Below are positions 34,902 through 44,643 of a stretch of 64,000 bases of DNA, piece by piece. The position numbers were made by a program, and so were the translations under genes. Within the stretch, counting starts at the first letter, position 1; each line of letters begins with the position of its first letter. Source of the DNA: Streptomyces aureus (lineage in GTDB: Bacteria; Actinomycetota; Actinomycetes; Streptomycetales; Streptomycetaceae); contig NZ_KL647039.1 in NCBI RefSeq assembly GCF_000725495.1, positions 456,604 through 520,603 of the forward strand. Reading direction: 5' to 3'. The notes beneath the pieces are model-generated. The model worked only from the letters and a program-made list of their open reading frames with translations, had not been told where the DNA came from and searched no databases.

Positions 34902-36644
34902 TTACGCGCTGAGCAGCTTGCGCACCCGGTCCTGGCCCACCGCGAGCAGCAGCGTGGGCAGGCGCGGGCCGGTGTCACGGCCGACGAGCAGGTGGTAGAG
35001 CAGCGCGAAGAACGTGCGCTGGGCGACCTTGATCTCGGCGGGGAGTTCCTTGGCGGTGGCGTCGGCGGAGAAGCCCGCCTGGACCTTGGGAACGCCGTAG
35101 ACGAGGTGGGTGAGGCCGTCCAGGGACCAGTTCGCCTCCAGTCCTTCGAGGAGCAGGCGCAGCGATTCGCGGCCCTGGTCGTCGAGGGACTTCAGGAGGT
35201 CCGTGTCGGGCTCGTCGCGGACGACGGTGCGCTCCTCGGCGGGTACCTGGGTGTTGATCCAGGTCTCGGCCTTGTCGAGGCGGGGCCGGACCTCGTCCAG
35301 GGAGGCGAGCGGGTTCTCGGGGTCGAGTTCGCTCAGGATGCGCAGGGTCTGGTCCTCGGCGCCGGCGGTGATGTCGGCGACGGAGGCGAGGGTGCGGTAC
35401 GCCATCGGGCGGGGGGTCCGGGGCAGCTCTCCGGCGGCGGTGCCGACCGCGCGGCTGTACGCGGCGGCGTCGGCCGGGAGGACCGAGCCGTCGGCGACCT
35501 TGCCGGCGAGCTTGTCCCACTCGTCGTAGAGCCGCTGGATCTCCTGGTCGAAGGCGATCTTGAAGGACTGGTTGGGGCGGCGGCGGGCGTAGAGCCAGCG
35601 CAGCAGCTGCGGCTCCATGATCTGGAGCGCGTCGGACGCGGTCGGGACCCCGCCCTTGCTGCTGGACATCTTGGCCATGCCGGAGATGCCGACGAAGGCG
35701 TACATCGGGCCGATGGGCTGCTTGCCGCCGAAGATCCCGACGATCTGGCCGCCGACCTGGAAGGAGGAGCCCGGGGAGGAGTGGTCGACGCCGCTGGGCT
35801 CGAAGATCACGCCTTCGTAGGCCCAGCGCATGGGCCAGTCGACCTTCCAGACCAGCTTGCCGCGGTTGAACTCGCTGAGCAGGGCGGTCTCGGCGAAGCC
35901 GCAGGCGGAGCAGGTGTACGACAGCTCGGTCGTCGTGTCGTCGTAGGCCGTGACGGTGGTCAGGTCCTTCTCGCACTGCCCGCAGTAGGGCTTGTACGGG
36001 TAGTACCCGGAGGTGGAGCTGCCGTCGTCCTCGGCGGCGGCACCGGAACCCTCGGCGGCCTCCAGCTCGGCCTCGTCGAGCGGCTTCTGGCCCTGCTGCT
36101 TCTTGGCGGGGGCCTTCTTGGTGCGGTACTGCTCCAGGACCGCGTCGATGTCGCCGCGGTGCTTCATCGCGAACAGGACCTGCTCGCGGTAGGTGCCCGC
36201 GGTGTACTGCTCGGTCTGGCTGATGCCGTCGTACTCGACGCCGAGCTCGGCCAGGGCCTCGGTCATCGCGGCCTTGAAGTGCTCGGCCCAGTTCGGGTAC
36301 GCCGAGCCGGCCGGGGCCGGGACGGAGGTCAGCGGCTTGCCGATGTGCTCGGCCCAGGACCCGTCGATGCCCGCCACGCCGTTCGGCACCTTGCGGTAGC
36401 GGTCGTAGTCGTCCCAGGAGATCAGGTGGCGCACGGTGTACCCGCGGCGGCGGATCTCGTCGGCGACGAGGTGCGGGGTCATGACCTCGCGGAGGTTGCC
36501 GAGGTGGATCGGCCCGGACGGCGACAGGCCGGACGCGACGACGACAGGTTTGCCCGGGGCCCGGCGCTCCGACTCCTCGATGACCTCATCCGCGAAACGG
36601 GAGACCCAGTCGGTGGTCTCGGTGCTCTGAGCCACGATCGGCAC
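34902..36644 (-). CDS. lysS: Lysyl-tRNA synthetase, class I
   Basis: Charges tRNA-Lys. The 580-residue enzyme is of the class I type, as in archaea and some actinobacteria: it has the HIGH-like motif [11 protein letters not shown] near residue 43-53, a zinc-finger-like insert with CGQCEKD and CSACGFAE, and the KMSKS-like loop AKMSSSKGG. The GTG at 36644 has an AGAAGGA ribosome site. It is divergent from argS with a 162-bp shared spacer (36645-36806), a pairing familiar in Streptomyces. Confidence 0.95.
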   Translation of the reverse strand: MPIVAQSTETTDWVSRFADEVIEESERRAPGKPVVVASGLSPSGPIHLGNLREVMTPHLVADEIRRRGYTVRHLISWDDYDRYRKVPNGVAGIDGSWAEHIGKPLTSVPAPAGSAYPNWAEHFKAAMTEALAELGVEYDGISQTEQYTAGTYREQVLFAMKHRGDIDAVLEQYRTKKAPAKKQQGQKPLDEAELEAAEGSGAAAEDDGSSTSGYYPYKPYCGQCEKDLTTVTAYDDTTTELSYTCSACGFAETALLSEFNRGKLVWKVDWPMRWAYEGVIFEPSGVDHSSPGSSFQVGGQIVGIFGGKQPIGPMYAFVGISGMAKMSSSKGGVPTASDALQIMEPQLLRWLYARRRPNQSFKIAFDQEIQRLYDEWDKLAGKVADGSVLPADAAAYSRAVGTAAGELPRTPRPMAYRTLASVADITAGAEDQTLRILSELDPENPLASLDEVRPRLDKAETWINTQVPAEERTVVRDEPDTDLLKSLDDQGRESLRLLLEGLEANWSLDGLTHLVYGVPKVQAGFSADATAKELPAEIKVAQRTFFALLYHLLVGRDTGPRLPTLLLAVGQDRVRKLLSA

Positions 36645-36806
36645 GTCCTTCTTCCTCAAACGCGAGTACGGCTGACGCGACCATTCTCCCAGCTCGGACC
36701 CGAACCGCGAAAACGGCTTTTCACCACGTGGGATACTGGCTTTCCTTGTACTCAGATTCTCCGTATTCAGAGTCTCCGGAACCCGAGCAGAAACGGCAGC
36801 CACTCC

Positions 36807-38576
36807 ATGGCCTCGGTCACGTCCCTCACCGCTTCCGTCCATCAGCGCCTCGCGGACGCCCTCTCGGCAGCTCTGCCCGAGACCGGCTCCGCGGACCCGC
36901 TGCTGCGCCGAAGCGACCGGGCCGATTTCCAGGCCAACGGGATCCTGGCCCTGGCCAAGAAGGCGAAGGCGAACCCGCGCGACCTCGCGACGCAGGTCGT
37001 GGAGCGGGTCGCCTCGGGTGACGTGATCAAGGACATCGAGGTCTCCGGGCCGGGCTTCCTGAACATCACGGTCACCGACCGGGCGATCGTGTCGAACCTG
37101 GCCGAGCGGTACGCGGACGGTGAGCGCCTCGGGGTGCCCCTGGCCGAGAACCCGGGCACGACGGTGATCGACTACGCGCAGCCGAACGTGGCCAAGGAGA
37201 TGCACGTCGGTCATCTGCGGTCCGCGGTGATCGGTGACGCGGTGGTGCAGATCCTGGAGTTCACCGGCGAGTCCGTCGTGCGGCGGCACCACATCGGGGA
37301 CTGGGGCACGCAGTTCGGCATGCTCATCCAGTACCTGATCGAGCACCCGCACGAGCTGGACCACAAGGGCGGCGAGGTCTCCGGCGAGGAGGCCATGTCG
37401 AACCTGAACCGGCTCTACAAGGCGGCGCGGACCGTCTTCGACTCCGACGAGGAGTTCAAGACGCGGGCGCGGCGCCGGGTGGTGGACCTCCAGGCGGGTG
37501 AGCCCGAGACGCTGGCCATGTGGCAGAAGTTCGTGGACGAGTCGAAGATCTACTTCTACTCGGTCTTCGACAAGCTGGACATGGAGATCCGGGACCCGGA
37601 CGTGGTCGGCGAGTCCGGCTACAACGACATGCTGGACGAGACGTGCCGGCTCCTGGAGGAGTCGGGCGTGGCGGTCCGTTCGGACGGCGCGCTGTGCGTG
37701 TTCTTCGACGACGTGAAGGGCCCGGACGGCAACCCGGTGCCGCTGATCGTGAAGAAGTCGGACGGCGGCTACGGCTATGCGGCGACCGACCTGTCCGCGA
37801 TCCGCGACCGTGTCTTCAACCTGAAGGCCGACAGCCTGATCTACGTCGTGGACGCCCGGCAGTCCCTGCACTTCAAGATGGTCTTCGAGACCGCGCGCAG
37901 GGCCGGCTGGCTGAACGACGACGTGAAGGCGCAGCAGCTCGCGTTCGGCACGGTGCTGGGCAAGGACGGCAAGCCGTTCAAGACCCGTGAGGGCGAGACG
38001 GTCCGGCTGGTGGACCTGCTGGACGAGGCGATCGACCGGGCGACGGCCGTCGTGCGGGAGAAGGCCGAGAAGGTGGGTCTGACCGAGCGGGAGATCGAGG
38101 AGAACGGCCGGTTCGTCGGCATCGGCGCCGTGAAGTACGCGGACCTGTCGACCTCGGCGGTGCGGGACTACAAGTTCGACCTGGACCAGATGGTCTCGCT
38201 GAACGGCGACACGTCGGTGTACCTCCAGTACGCGTACGCCCGTATCCGGTCGATCTTCGGCAAGGCCGGCGAGCGCACCCCGCTGGCTCACCCGGAGCTC
38301 GAACTGGCCCCGGCGGAGCGGGCGCTGGGCCTGCACCTGGACCGGTTCGGGGAGACGCTGGAGGAGGTCGCCGCCGAGTACGCCCCGCACAAGCTGGCGG
38401 CGTACCTGTACCAACTGGCGTCGCTGTACACGACGTTCTACGACCAGTGCCCGGTCATCAAGCCGGCCCCGGAGCAGGAGGTCGCGGAGAACCGCCTGTT
38501 CCTGTGCGACCTGACGGCCCGCACCCTCCACCAGGGCATGTCCCTCCTGGGCATCAGGACGCCGGAGCGGCTCTGA
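36807..38576 (+). CDS. argS: Arginyl-tRNA synthetase
   Basis: Charges tRNA-Arg. The 589-residue class I enzyme has an N-terminal additional domain (about 1-100), the catalytic motif [20 protein letters not shown] containing HVGH, and a C-terminal anticodon-binding domain ending [17 protein letters not shown]. As usual in ArgS, the KMSKS motif is degenerate. The ATG at 36807 matches the family N-terminus but has no strong ribosome site. A strong terminator follows the stop. Confidence 0.95.
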   Translation: MASVTSLTASVHQRLADALSAALPETGSADPLLRRSDRADFQANGILALAKKAKANPRDLATQVVERVASGDVIKDIEVSGPGFLNITVTDRAIVSNLAERYADGERLGVPLAENPGTTVIDYAQPNVAKEMHVGHLRSAVIGDAVVQILEFTGESVVRRHHIGDWGTQFGMLIQYLIEHPHELDHKGGEVSGEEAMSNLNRLYKAARTVFDSDEEFKTRARRRVVDLQAGEPETLAMWQKFVDESKIYFYSVFDKLDMEIRDPDVVGESGYNDMLDETCRLLEESGVAVRSDGALCVFFDDVKGPDGNPVPLIVKKSDGGYGYAATDLSAIRDRVFNLKADSLIYVVDARQSLHFKMVFETARRAGWLNDDVKAQQLAFGTVLGKDGKPFKTREGETVRLVDLLDEAIDRATAVVREKAEKVGLTEREIEENGRFVGIGAVKYADLSTSAVRDYKFDLDQMVSLNGDTSVYLQYAYARIRSIFGKAGERTPLAHPELELAPAERALGLHLDRFGETLEEVAAEYAPHKLAAYLYQLASLYTTFYDQCPVIKPAPEQEVAENRLFLCDLTARTLHQGMSLLGIRTPERL

Positions 38577-38583
38577 CACCCCA

Positions 38584-38611
38584 CCGGGGGGCCTGAGTTC
38601 AGGCCCCCCGG
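38584..38611 (+). terminator. Terminator of argS
   Basis: CCGGGGGGCCTGA (38584-38596) pairs perfectly with TCAGGCCCCCCGG (38599-38611), 7 bp after the argS stop codon. There is no clear T-run. Confidence 0.75.
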
Positions 38612-38703
38612 CAGCCGGGCCCGTTCGAAGAGCACCGCACGCGTGGCGGGACGCGGCACCCGTGGCCGGGGCGCTGTCAGTGGCGGGTCCTACAGTCACC
38701 GGC

Positions 38704-39582
38704 ATGGCGACCCTTCCCAATCCGCTGCCGCGGCTGGCGGCAGACCCGAGCGGGCACGCGCTCGGGCTCGGTCTTCCGGCCGGGCGACTGATCGACGCGA
38801 CGAGCGACGGCCCGTGGCACGAGCCCCTGTTGTGGCACGCCGAGGACCGGGCGGCTCCCGGCGGCTGGGCGGCCCTGTCCGGCGCCCGGACCTCCGGGCT
38901 GCTGCCGGTGCTGCTGGACGTCGGCGACACGCAGAACGGACCGGCGGAGTGGGAGCTGTCGCCGGACATGATGTCGTACCCCGGGGACCACGACGCCGAG
39001 GAGGTGCTGGCGGAGCTCTGGGAGGCGTACGCGGGGGCGGAAGCCGGCGCCGACGAGGACCACCCGGGCGAGGACGAGGTCGTCGAGGTCTTCGGGGAGC
39101 AGCCCGGCCCCGACGGGACGATCGCTCCGTACGGGCCGCTCCGGCCCGGCCCGGCCGACGCCACCGCGCCCGACGCGGACCCGGACGCCCGCGCCGCCGA
39201 GGTCGCCGACTCCCTCACCGCGTCCGGCTCCTGGCTCAAGGACCCCCGGCTCGCCCTGGTCTTCGCCCGCCGCAGCGCCGACATCCCGGCGGTCATCGGC
39301 TGGACCGGGCCAGTGAACCACGAGAACGACGTGGCGCGGCTGTGCGCGGTGCTCCGCTCGTGGGAGGACCGCTTCGGCATACGTGTGGTGGCCCTGACCT
39401 TCGACCAGCTGGTGGTGTCCGTGGCGGCCCCGCCGACGACGATGGCCGAGGCCGAGGCGGTCGCCGCCGAGCACTACGCGTTCTGCCCGGACAACATCGA
39501 CCAGGGCAGCCGGACGACCTTGCGGGAGTACGCCGAGCGCGAGGTGCTGAACGAGAAGGTGTGGGCCTTCTGGTGGGACTGA
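38704..39582 (+). CDS. DUF4253 domain protein
   Basis: A 292-residue cytoplasmic protein with a variable Glu/Asp/Gly-rich middle (about residues 105-165) and a conserved C-terminal domain (VIGWTGPVNHENDVARLCAV onward to EKVWAFWWD) that I recognise as DUF4253, function unknown. There is no ribosome site; TACAGT (38691-38696) is a good -10 hexamer 7 nt before the ATG, so the transcript is probably leaderless. Confidence 0.8.
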   Translation: MATLPNPLPRLAADPSGHALGLGLPAGRLIDATSDGPWHEPLLWHAEDRAAPGGWAALSGARTSGLLPVLLDVGDTQNGPAEWELSPDMMSYPGDHDAEEVLAELWEAYAGAEAGADEDHPGEDEVVEVFGEQPGPDGTIAPYGPLRPGPADATAPDADPDARAAEVADSLTASGSWLKDPRLALVFARRSADIPAVIGWTGPVNHENDVARLCAVLRSWEDRFGIRVVALTFDQLVVSVAAPPTTMAEAEAVAAEHYAFCPDNIDQGSRTTLREYAEREVLNEKVWAFWWD

Positions 39583-39712
39583 GCCGACGGGACTGAGCCG
39601 GCCGGATCGAGCCGCTCCTCGATGCGCCGGAAAACTGGTCGCCCGGAAACGGGAACTCGAAAGCGGGCTGCGACGGACAGCGGGTGAACTGCCCCCGTCT
39701 TCGAGGAGATCC

Positions 39713-39736
39713 ATGAGCCCGAGAGGCGACCGATGA
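39713..39736 (+). CDS. Seven-codon leader ORF coupled to the ECF sigma gene
   Basis: ATG at 39713 opens MSPRGDR and ends with a TGA that overlaps the sigma-factor ATG (ATGA at 39733-39736). A strong GAGGAG ribosome site lies 5 nt before it. The sigma gene's own GAGAGG site lies inside the leader ORF. Translational coupling is inferred from this arrangement; the peptide itself may have no function. Confidence 0.45.
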   Translation: MSPRGDR

Positions 39737-40413
39737 CCCTCTCACCGAGCGTCAAAGTCCACGGTCCCCCCGCCGCCGCCTATGCCACCGGCGGGGCCGC
39801 GGCGGGTACGGCCGACGACTCCGACGCCTCGGTGATCGAGCGGTCCTTCGACGAACCCGACGTGTTCGCCGAGCTGTTCCGCCGCTACGCCGACGACATC
39901 CACCGGTACGCGGCCCGGCGCCTCGGCACGGAGGCCGCGGACGATCTGATGGCCGAGACGTTCGTGATCGCCTTCCAGCGGCGGCGCCGGTACGACCTGT
40001 CGAGGCCGCACGCCCGGCCCTGGCTGTACGGGATCGTCACACGGCTGATCGGCGGGCACCGCCGGGCCGAGGCACGGCAGTTGGGGGCACTGTCCCGGGT
40101 CGTCTCCACGGTTCCGGCCGACGAGAGCGCCGGCGAGGCGCTGGCGGAGCGGGTGGTCGCCCGGATCAGCGCCGAGAGCACGCGCGGAGCCCTGTCGGCG
40201 GCCCTGGCGAAACTGCCCGCGCGCCACCGGGACGTCCTGCTGGTCATCGCCTGGGGAGACCTCGACTACGCGGAGGCCGCCGAGGCCCTGGGCATACCGG
40301 TGGGCACGGTGCGCTCCCGGCTGCACCGGGCCCGGAAGAAGCTGCGCGAAGCACTGGGCGGGTCGGATCCCACAGCCTTTCGAGAGGAACAGGAGGAACC
40401 CCGCCGTGGATGA
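39733..40413 (+). CDS. ECF-type RNA polymerase sigma factor
   Basis: A 226-residue sigma-70 family protein with region 2 (FAELFRRYADDIHRYAARRL, then DDLMAETFVIAFQRRRRYDL with the core-binding and -10 residues) and region 4 (LAKLPARHRDVLLVIAWGDL, ALGIPVGTVRSRLHRARKKL). There is no extra C-terminal domain. The downstream gene overlaps by 8 nt and encodes a membrane-anchored protein of a type often paired with such sigma factors, so it may be the anti-sigma factor. The 39583-39732 spacer has no clear ECF promoter motif. Confidence 0.9.
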   Translation: MTLSPSVKVHGPPAAAYATGGAAAGTADDSDASVIERSFDEPDVFAELFRRYADDIHRYAARRLGTEAADDLMAETFVIAFQRRRRYDLSRPHARPWLYGIVTRLIGGHRRAEARQLGALSRVVSTVPADESAGEALAERVVARISAESTRGALSAALAKLPARHRDVLLVIAWGDLDYAEAAEALGIPVGTVRSRLHRARKKLREALGGSDPTAFREEQEEPRRG

Positions 40414-41575
40414 CCTCACCCTGGTACGCGACCTCGCGGCGACGGCCGAGCCGGCCGGACCGACCGACCGGGCACGGGCCGTCGCCTTCAGCCGGCTCCA
40501 GGACGCCATCGGCGAGGAGATGGGCGGAGGAACGGCCCTCGCCCGGCAGCGCCCGCTGTCGCGGCGGCTGGTGTTCCGCGCGGCGATCGCGGCCACCGGC
40601 ACTGCCGCGGTGGCCGGCACGACCCTGCTGGCCGTCCGCGCCGGGGGCACGCGGTCGCCCGCGCTCACCGCCGCCGAGGTGCTGCACAAGGCCGCGGACC
40701 GGTCGCGGTCGGACGGCACCGGCATGCCGATCCCCCGCGACGACCAGTACATGTACTCCAGGGAGATCACCCACCGGACCTACGACAGGGACGGTCGGAA
40801 GATGCGGCTCGTCGACGAGTGCTGGTTGTCGGTGGACGGCTCGAAGCCCACCCGGTACATCTACAACGGCAGGATTCAGGACGACCCGCCCCTGGGCAAG
40901 CACGAGGTGCAGTCGATCCCCCTGCAGTACTCGAAGCTGAAGAAGTGGCCGACGGACCCGGACGAGCTCCTCACATGGTTCCGGGGCGGCGGGGGCGCCG
41001 CGCAGGATCCGCAGGGCGACGCCATGGCGTACTTCCAAGCATGCCTGTTCCTGCGGGGCCCCCGGGTCCTGCCTCCGGGACTGCGGGCCGCCGCGTTCGA
41101 GGCCCTGTCGAGGATGCCCGCCGTCAGGATCGACCACGACCGGGTGAACGCGCTCGGCCGGCACGGCATAGGGGTCTCCTATCCCAAGATGGCGATGGGC
41201 TTCCTCTTCGACTCGAGGACCTACGCCTACCTCGGGATATTCGAGCGCGGACACTCGGACAAGAACGGCGGGTTCTACCAGGTCAGAGGCGTCGTGGTGC
41301 AGGGTGTCGTGGACCGGATCGGCCAGCGGCCGGCCTCCCGGGACACGGCCCGGAGGACTCCCTCGCCCTCGGCGACCCCGTCCCCGGGCGACGCGTCGGC
41401 GTCTTCGACCTCCGCGTCCCCGTCGCCCACCTCCGTGTCCTCGGCTCCCGCATCCCCGACGCCGTCCGCGACCTCCGCGAGCCCGTCGCCCGCGTCGCCG
41501 TCCCCGTCCGCTAGCCCCGCAAGCCCGTCTCCAACCGCCGCAACCCCTCGGCGATCTCCTCCGGCGTCTGGGTGA
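40406..41575 (+). CDS. CU044_5270-family protein, probable partner of the sigma factor
   Basis: A 389-residue protein: cytoplasmic N-terminus (1-55), one membrane helix (about 57-78), and a large extracytoplasmic domain with no assigned fold (residues about 90-300). It ends in a long Ser/Pro/Ala repeat tail. The GTG follows a GGAGGAA ribosome site and overlaps the sigma stop. The layout fits an anti-sigma or envelope-sensing partner, which is inference; no zinc HxxxCxxC motif is present. The tail overlaps the convergent aminotransferase gene by 65 bp. Confidence 0.72.
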   Translation: MDDLTLVRDLAATAEPAGPTDRARAVAFSRLQDAIGEEMGGGTALARQRPLSRRLVFRAAIAATGTAAVAGTTLLAVRAGGTRSPALTAAEVLHKAADRSRSDGTGMPIPRDDQYMYSREITHRTYDRDGRKMRLVDECWLSVDGSKPTRYIYNGRIQDDPPLGKHEVQSIPLQYSKLKKWPTDPDELLTWFRGGGGAAQDPQGDAMAYFQACLFLRGPRVLPPGLRAAAFEALSRMPAVRIDHDRVNALGRHGIGVSYPKMAMGFLFDSRTYAYLGIFERGHSDKNGGFYQVRGVVVQGVVDRIGQRPASRDTARRTPSPSATPSPGDASASSTSASPSPTSVSSAPASPTPSATSASPSPASPSPSASPASPSPTAATPRRSPPASG

Positions 41576-42719
41576 CGAAGCACAGGCGCAGCGTCGACGT
41601 CTCCGGGGTGGCCGCGTAGAAGGGCGCGCCGGGGACGTAGGCCACGCCGCGGTCCACCACCCGGCGGAGCAGGGCCGTCGTGTCGTACCCCTCGGGGAGA
41701 CGGGCCCAGAGGAACATGCCGCCTTCCGGGCGGGTCCAGGTGGATCCGTCCGGCAGGGCGGCGCCCATGCCCGCGAGCATGGCGTCACGCCGCTCGCGGT
41801 AGACGGCCGCGACCTGGGCCACGTGGGAGTCCAGGTCGCGGTCGGCCAGATAGCGGGCGGCGGCCAGCTGGTTGACCGTCGGGGTGTGCAGGTCGGCGGC
41901 CTGCTTGGCGACGGTGCACGCGCGGCGCAGGGCCGCTGGTGCGCGCAGCCAGCCGAGCCGCAGGCCCGGTGCCATGACCTTGGAGAAGGAGCCGAGGAGG
42001 ACCGTCCGGTCCCCGGCGCCGTCCTGGGTGGCGATCCACGGGACCCGCTCGCCCTCGAAGCGGAGCTCCCCGTACGGGTCGTCCTCGACGATCCACAGGC
42101 CGTGCGCGGCGGCGGCCCGGGCGACGGCGGCCCTCCGGCCGGCCGGCAGGGTGCGTCCGGTCGGGTTCTGGAAGGTGGGCACGGTGTAGAGGAGCTTGGG
42201 GCGCTCGCGCGCCACGAGTTCGCCGAGGGCGTCGGGGTCGAGGCCCTCGTCGTCGCCCGGCACGGCCACCACGCGCGCCCCGGCGAAGGCGAACGCCTGA
42301 AGTGCCGCCAGATAGCAGGGGCTTTCGACCAGGACGGTGTCGCCGGGTTCGAGCAGGGCGGTGGCGAGCAGCGACAGGGCCTGCTGCGAGCCGGTGGTGA
42401 CGAGGACGTCGTCGGGCCCGGTCGGCAGTCCGCGCGCGCTCATGCGGTCGGCGAGGGCGGCCCGCAGCGACGGTTCGCCCTCGGTCGTCGAGTACTGCAG
42501 GGCGCGTTCGGGCTGGTCGGCGAGGACGTCCCGGTAGGCGGCGGCGATGCCGTCCGCGTCGAAGAGTTCCGGGGCGGGCAGCCCTCCCGCGAAGTTGATC
42601 ACCTCGGGGCGGGCGGTGACCGCGAGGATGTCCCGTACCGGCGAACCGCCGATCGCGGTGGCCCGCGCGGCGAGCGGGGGCACGGGTGCGGTCGTGGCTG
42701 CGGGTTCGGTGACGGTCAC
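41511..42719 (-). CDS. PLP-dependent aminotransferase (class I, 2-aminoadipate/LysN-like)
   Basis: A 402-residue fold-type I aminotransferase. It shows NFAGGLPAPELF, the YSTTEGEPSLR segment, a cofactor-binding TTGSQQALSLLA, the NPTGR motif (FQNPTGRTLP), DDPYGELRF, and the PLP lysine in GSFSKVMAPGLRLGW. These match the MocR/2-aminoadipate aminotransferase subgroup without the DNA-binding domain. The amino acid substrate is not evident. The GTG at 42719 has an AAGGAG site. The upstream 203-bp spacer holds two GCGTCCCGCGCGGGC repeats and nothing else. Confidence 0.9.
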   Translation of the reverse strand: MTVTEPAATTAPVPPLAARATAIGGSPVRDILAVTARPEVINFAGGLPAPELFDADGIAAAYRDVLADQPERALQYSTTEGEPSLRAALADRMSARGLPTGPDDVLVTTGSQQALSLLATALLEPGDTVLVESPCYLAALQAFAFAGARVVAVPGDDEGLDPDALGELVARERPKLLYTVPTFQNPTGRTLPAGRRAAVARAAAAHGLWIVEDDPYGELRFEGERVPWIATQDGAGDRTVLLGSFSKVMAPGLRLGWLRAPAALRRACTVAKQAADLHTPTVNQLAAARYLADRDLDSHVAQVAAVYRERRDAMLAGMGAALPDGSTWTRPEGGMFLWARLPEGYDTTALLRRVVDRGVAYVPGAPFYAATPETSTLRLCFVTQTPEEIAEGLRRLETGLRG

Positions 42720-42922
42720 GGTGACGGCTCCTTGTCCTTGCGGGCCGCGTCCCGCGCGGGCCCCGGCTCTGCGTCCCGCGCGGGCGGCTCCTCGGCGGGC
42801 TTGCGTCGTCGGGAGCGGTCCCGTCGTGACGGGGCCGCCCCCGACCGCACCCTAGGACGGTGCGTGGCCTCTACACACGCCCGTTCCGGGATGCGGACGG
42901 GGCTCCAACCCCGTTACCAGGA

Positions 42923-43825
42923 CTACGGCTTGACGCCCGTTGCGACGTAGACGTTGATGTCCGCGTCCGTGACGTCGCTGATGTCGAGGTAGCGGACCTT
43001 GTCGACCGCGTCGAGCGTGGCGAGGAAGGCGGGGTCGGCGGTCTCGGGGGCCGGGGCGTCGCCGTCGGGGCGCCAGTGGTGGGCGGGGACGACACCGGGC
43101 TCGTCCAGGATCAGACCGTTCTCGGTGAAGAAGCGCTCGACCTCCGCCCTGGAACGCAGCACGAAGGTGAATCCCCGCTCGGTGAAGGTCCGTTGGACCG
43201 CGCGGATGTCCTCCGCGTTCAGGTCCTCGGTGAGGTGGCTCAGGACGAGGCGGCTGCCGGACGGCAGCGTGTCGACGAGCCCGCGCACGATGGGGTAGGC
43301 GTCCGCGTCCTCGACGAAGTGCAGGATGGCGACCAGCACCAGGGCGACGGGCTGCGTGAAGTCGAGTGTCTCGACGGCCTGTTCGAGGATCTGCTTGGGT
43401 TCCCTGAAGTCCGCGTCGATGTAGTCCGTACGGCCCTCGGGTCCGCTGGTGAGCAGGGCGCGCGCGTGCGCCAGGACCACCGGGTCGTTGTCCACGTAGA
43501 CGACGCGGGCGTCCGGGGTGATGCGCTGGGCGATCTGGTGGACGTTCTCCTGCGTGGGCAGCCCGGTGCCGATGTCCAGGAACTGCCGGATGCCGCCCTC
43601 CGCGGCGACCGCGGTCACGGCGCGGCGCAGGAAGTCGCGGTTGTGCCGGACGTCGAGGTAGCCGCGCGGGTTCGCGGCGAGCGCGGCGGCGGCCGCGTTC
43701 CGGTCGACGGGGTAGTTGTCCTTGCCGCCGAGGAGGACGTCGTAGACCCGGGCGGGGTGCGCCTTGGTCGTGTCGATCCTCCTTCTCAGCTCGGCGGGGT
43801 CCTGGCCGAGGGCGTCACCGGACAT
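42923..43825 (-). CDS. SAM-dependent methyltransferase (DUF574 type)
   Basis: A 300-residue Rossmann-fold protein of a family greatly expanded in Streptomyces. Landmarks are the N-terminal PARVYDVLLGGKDNYPVDR, the SAM-binding FLDIGTGLPTQENVHQIAQ, VVYVDNDPVVLAHARALL, and LHFVEDADAYPIVRGLVD. The real substrate is unknown, and some members may not be active methyltransferases. The ATG has a GGGAGAT ribosome site. Confidence 0.88.
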   Translation of the reverse strand: MSGDALGQDPAELRRRIDTTKAHPARVYDVLLGGKDNYPVDRNAAAAALAANPRGYLDVRHNRDFLRRAVTAVAAEGGIRQFLDIGTGLPTQENVHQIAQRITPDARVVYVDNDPVVLAHARALLTSGPEGRTDYIDADFREPKQILEQAVETLDFTQPVALVLVAILHFVEDADAYPIVRGLVDTLPSGSRLVLSHLTEDLNAEDIRAVQRTFTERGFTFVLRSRAEVERFFTENGLILDEPGVVPAHHWRPDGDAPAPETADPAFLATLDAVDKVRYLDISDVTDADINVYVATGVKP

Positions 43826-43966
43826 GGGGCATCTCCCTGGAGGGTCGCGTCACCTGACGGTCAACAACCTAACTCCTGAAGGGACTTGATCGCGCCCCTG
43901 TCACCCGGAGCAACCCCCGTACTCTGCTTCACGGAGCCGCACGCCGGTGCGGACGGAGGGACGGGC

Positions 43967-44515
43967 ATGAGCGACCGCGCCAGAAGGGGCGACCTGTTCG
44001 ACGGCACCGACGCCGACCGGTTCTCCGGGCCGACCACCGGCGACGAACGGCACATGCTCGTCGACGTGCTGCGTGCCCAGCGCGCCACGCTGGAACTGAA
44101 GTGCGGGGGTCTGGGGCCGGAGTTGTCGCTGCGGTCCGTGGAGCCGTCCACGCTCTCGCTGCTCGGACTGGTCCGCCACCTCGCCGACGTGGAACGCCGC
44201 TGGTTCCGGCGGGTGCTGGCCGGACAGGAGGCGCCGGCCCTGTTCTCCTCGCCGGCCGATCCCGACGGGGACTTCGACGGCGCCACGGACGATCCCGGGT
44301 CGGCGGCGGAGGCGTGGAAGGCCTGGCGGGCCGAGGTGGCCTTCGCCGACCGCTTCACCGCCGAGGCCCGCGGTCTCGACGTCGAGGGCGACGACGTCTG
44401 GCGCGGAACGGTGTCGCTGCGCTGGGTCCTCATCCACATGATCGAGGAGTACGCCCGCCACAACGGCCACGCCGACCTGCTCCGGGAGCGGATCGACGGG
44501 ACGATCGGACTGTGA
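43967..44515 (+). CDS. DinB family protein
   Basis: A 182-residue four-helix protein of the DinB/YfiT-like superfamily. It carries the first helix region ERHMLVDVLRAQRATLELK, LVRHLADVERRWFRR with the metal-type histidine, and the C-terminal HMIEEYARHNGHADLLRE histidines. Such proteins include metal-dependent thiol transferases, but the substrate is unknown here. The ATG at 43967 has GGAGGGA 6 nt upstream. Confidence 0.87.
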   Translation: MSDRARRGDLFDGTDADRFSGPTTGDERHMLVDVLRAQRATLELKCGGLGPELSLRSVEPSTLSLLGLVRHLADVERRWFRRVLAGQEAPALFSSPADPDGDFDGATDDPGSAAEAWKAWRAEVAFADRFTAEARGLDVEGDDVWRGTVSLRWVLIHMIEEYARHNGHADLLRERIDGTIGL

Positions 44516-44518
44516 GAC

Positions 44519-44552
44519 GGGCCGGGGGCGACAGCGCTCGCGCTCCCGGCCC
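44519..44552. terminator. Terminator between the DinB gene and hemB
   Basis: GGGCCGGGGGCG (44519-44530) pairs with CGCTCCCGGCCC (44541-44552) with one G-T wobble and a 10-nt loop, 3 bp after the DinB stop and between convergent genes. Confidence 0.6.
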
Positions 44553-44643
44553 GCTGCATCCCGGCCCTCGCCGAACGGGCCCTCCGTGAACCGGCCCTCG
44601 CGAACCAGCTCTCTCTCGGTGAACCGGCCGCGGGTATCAGGAC

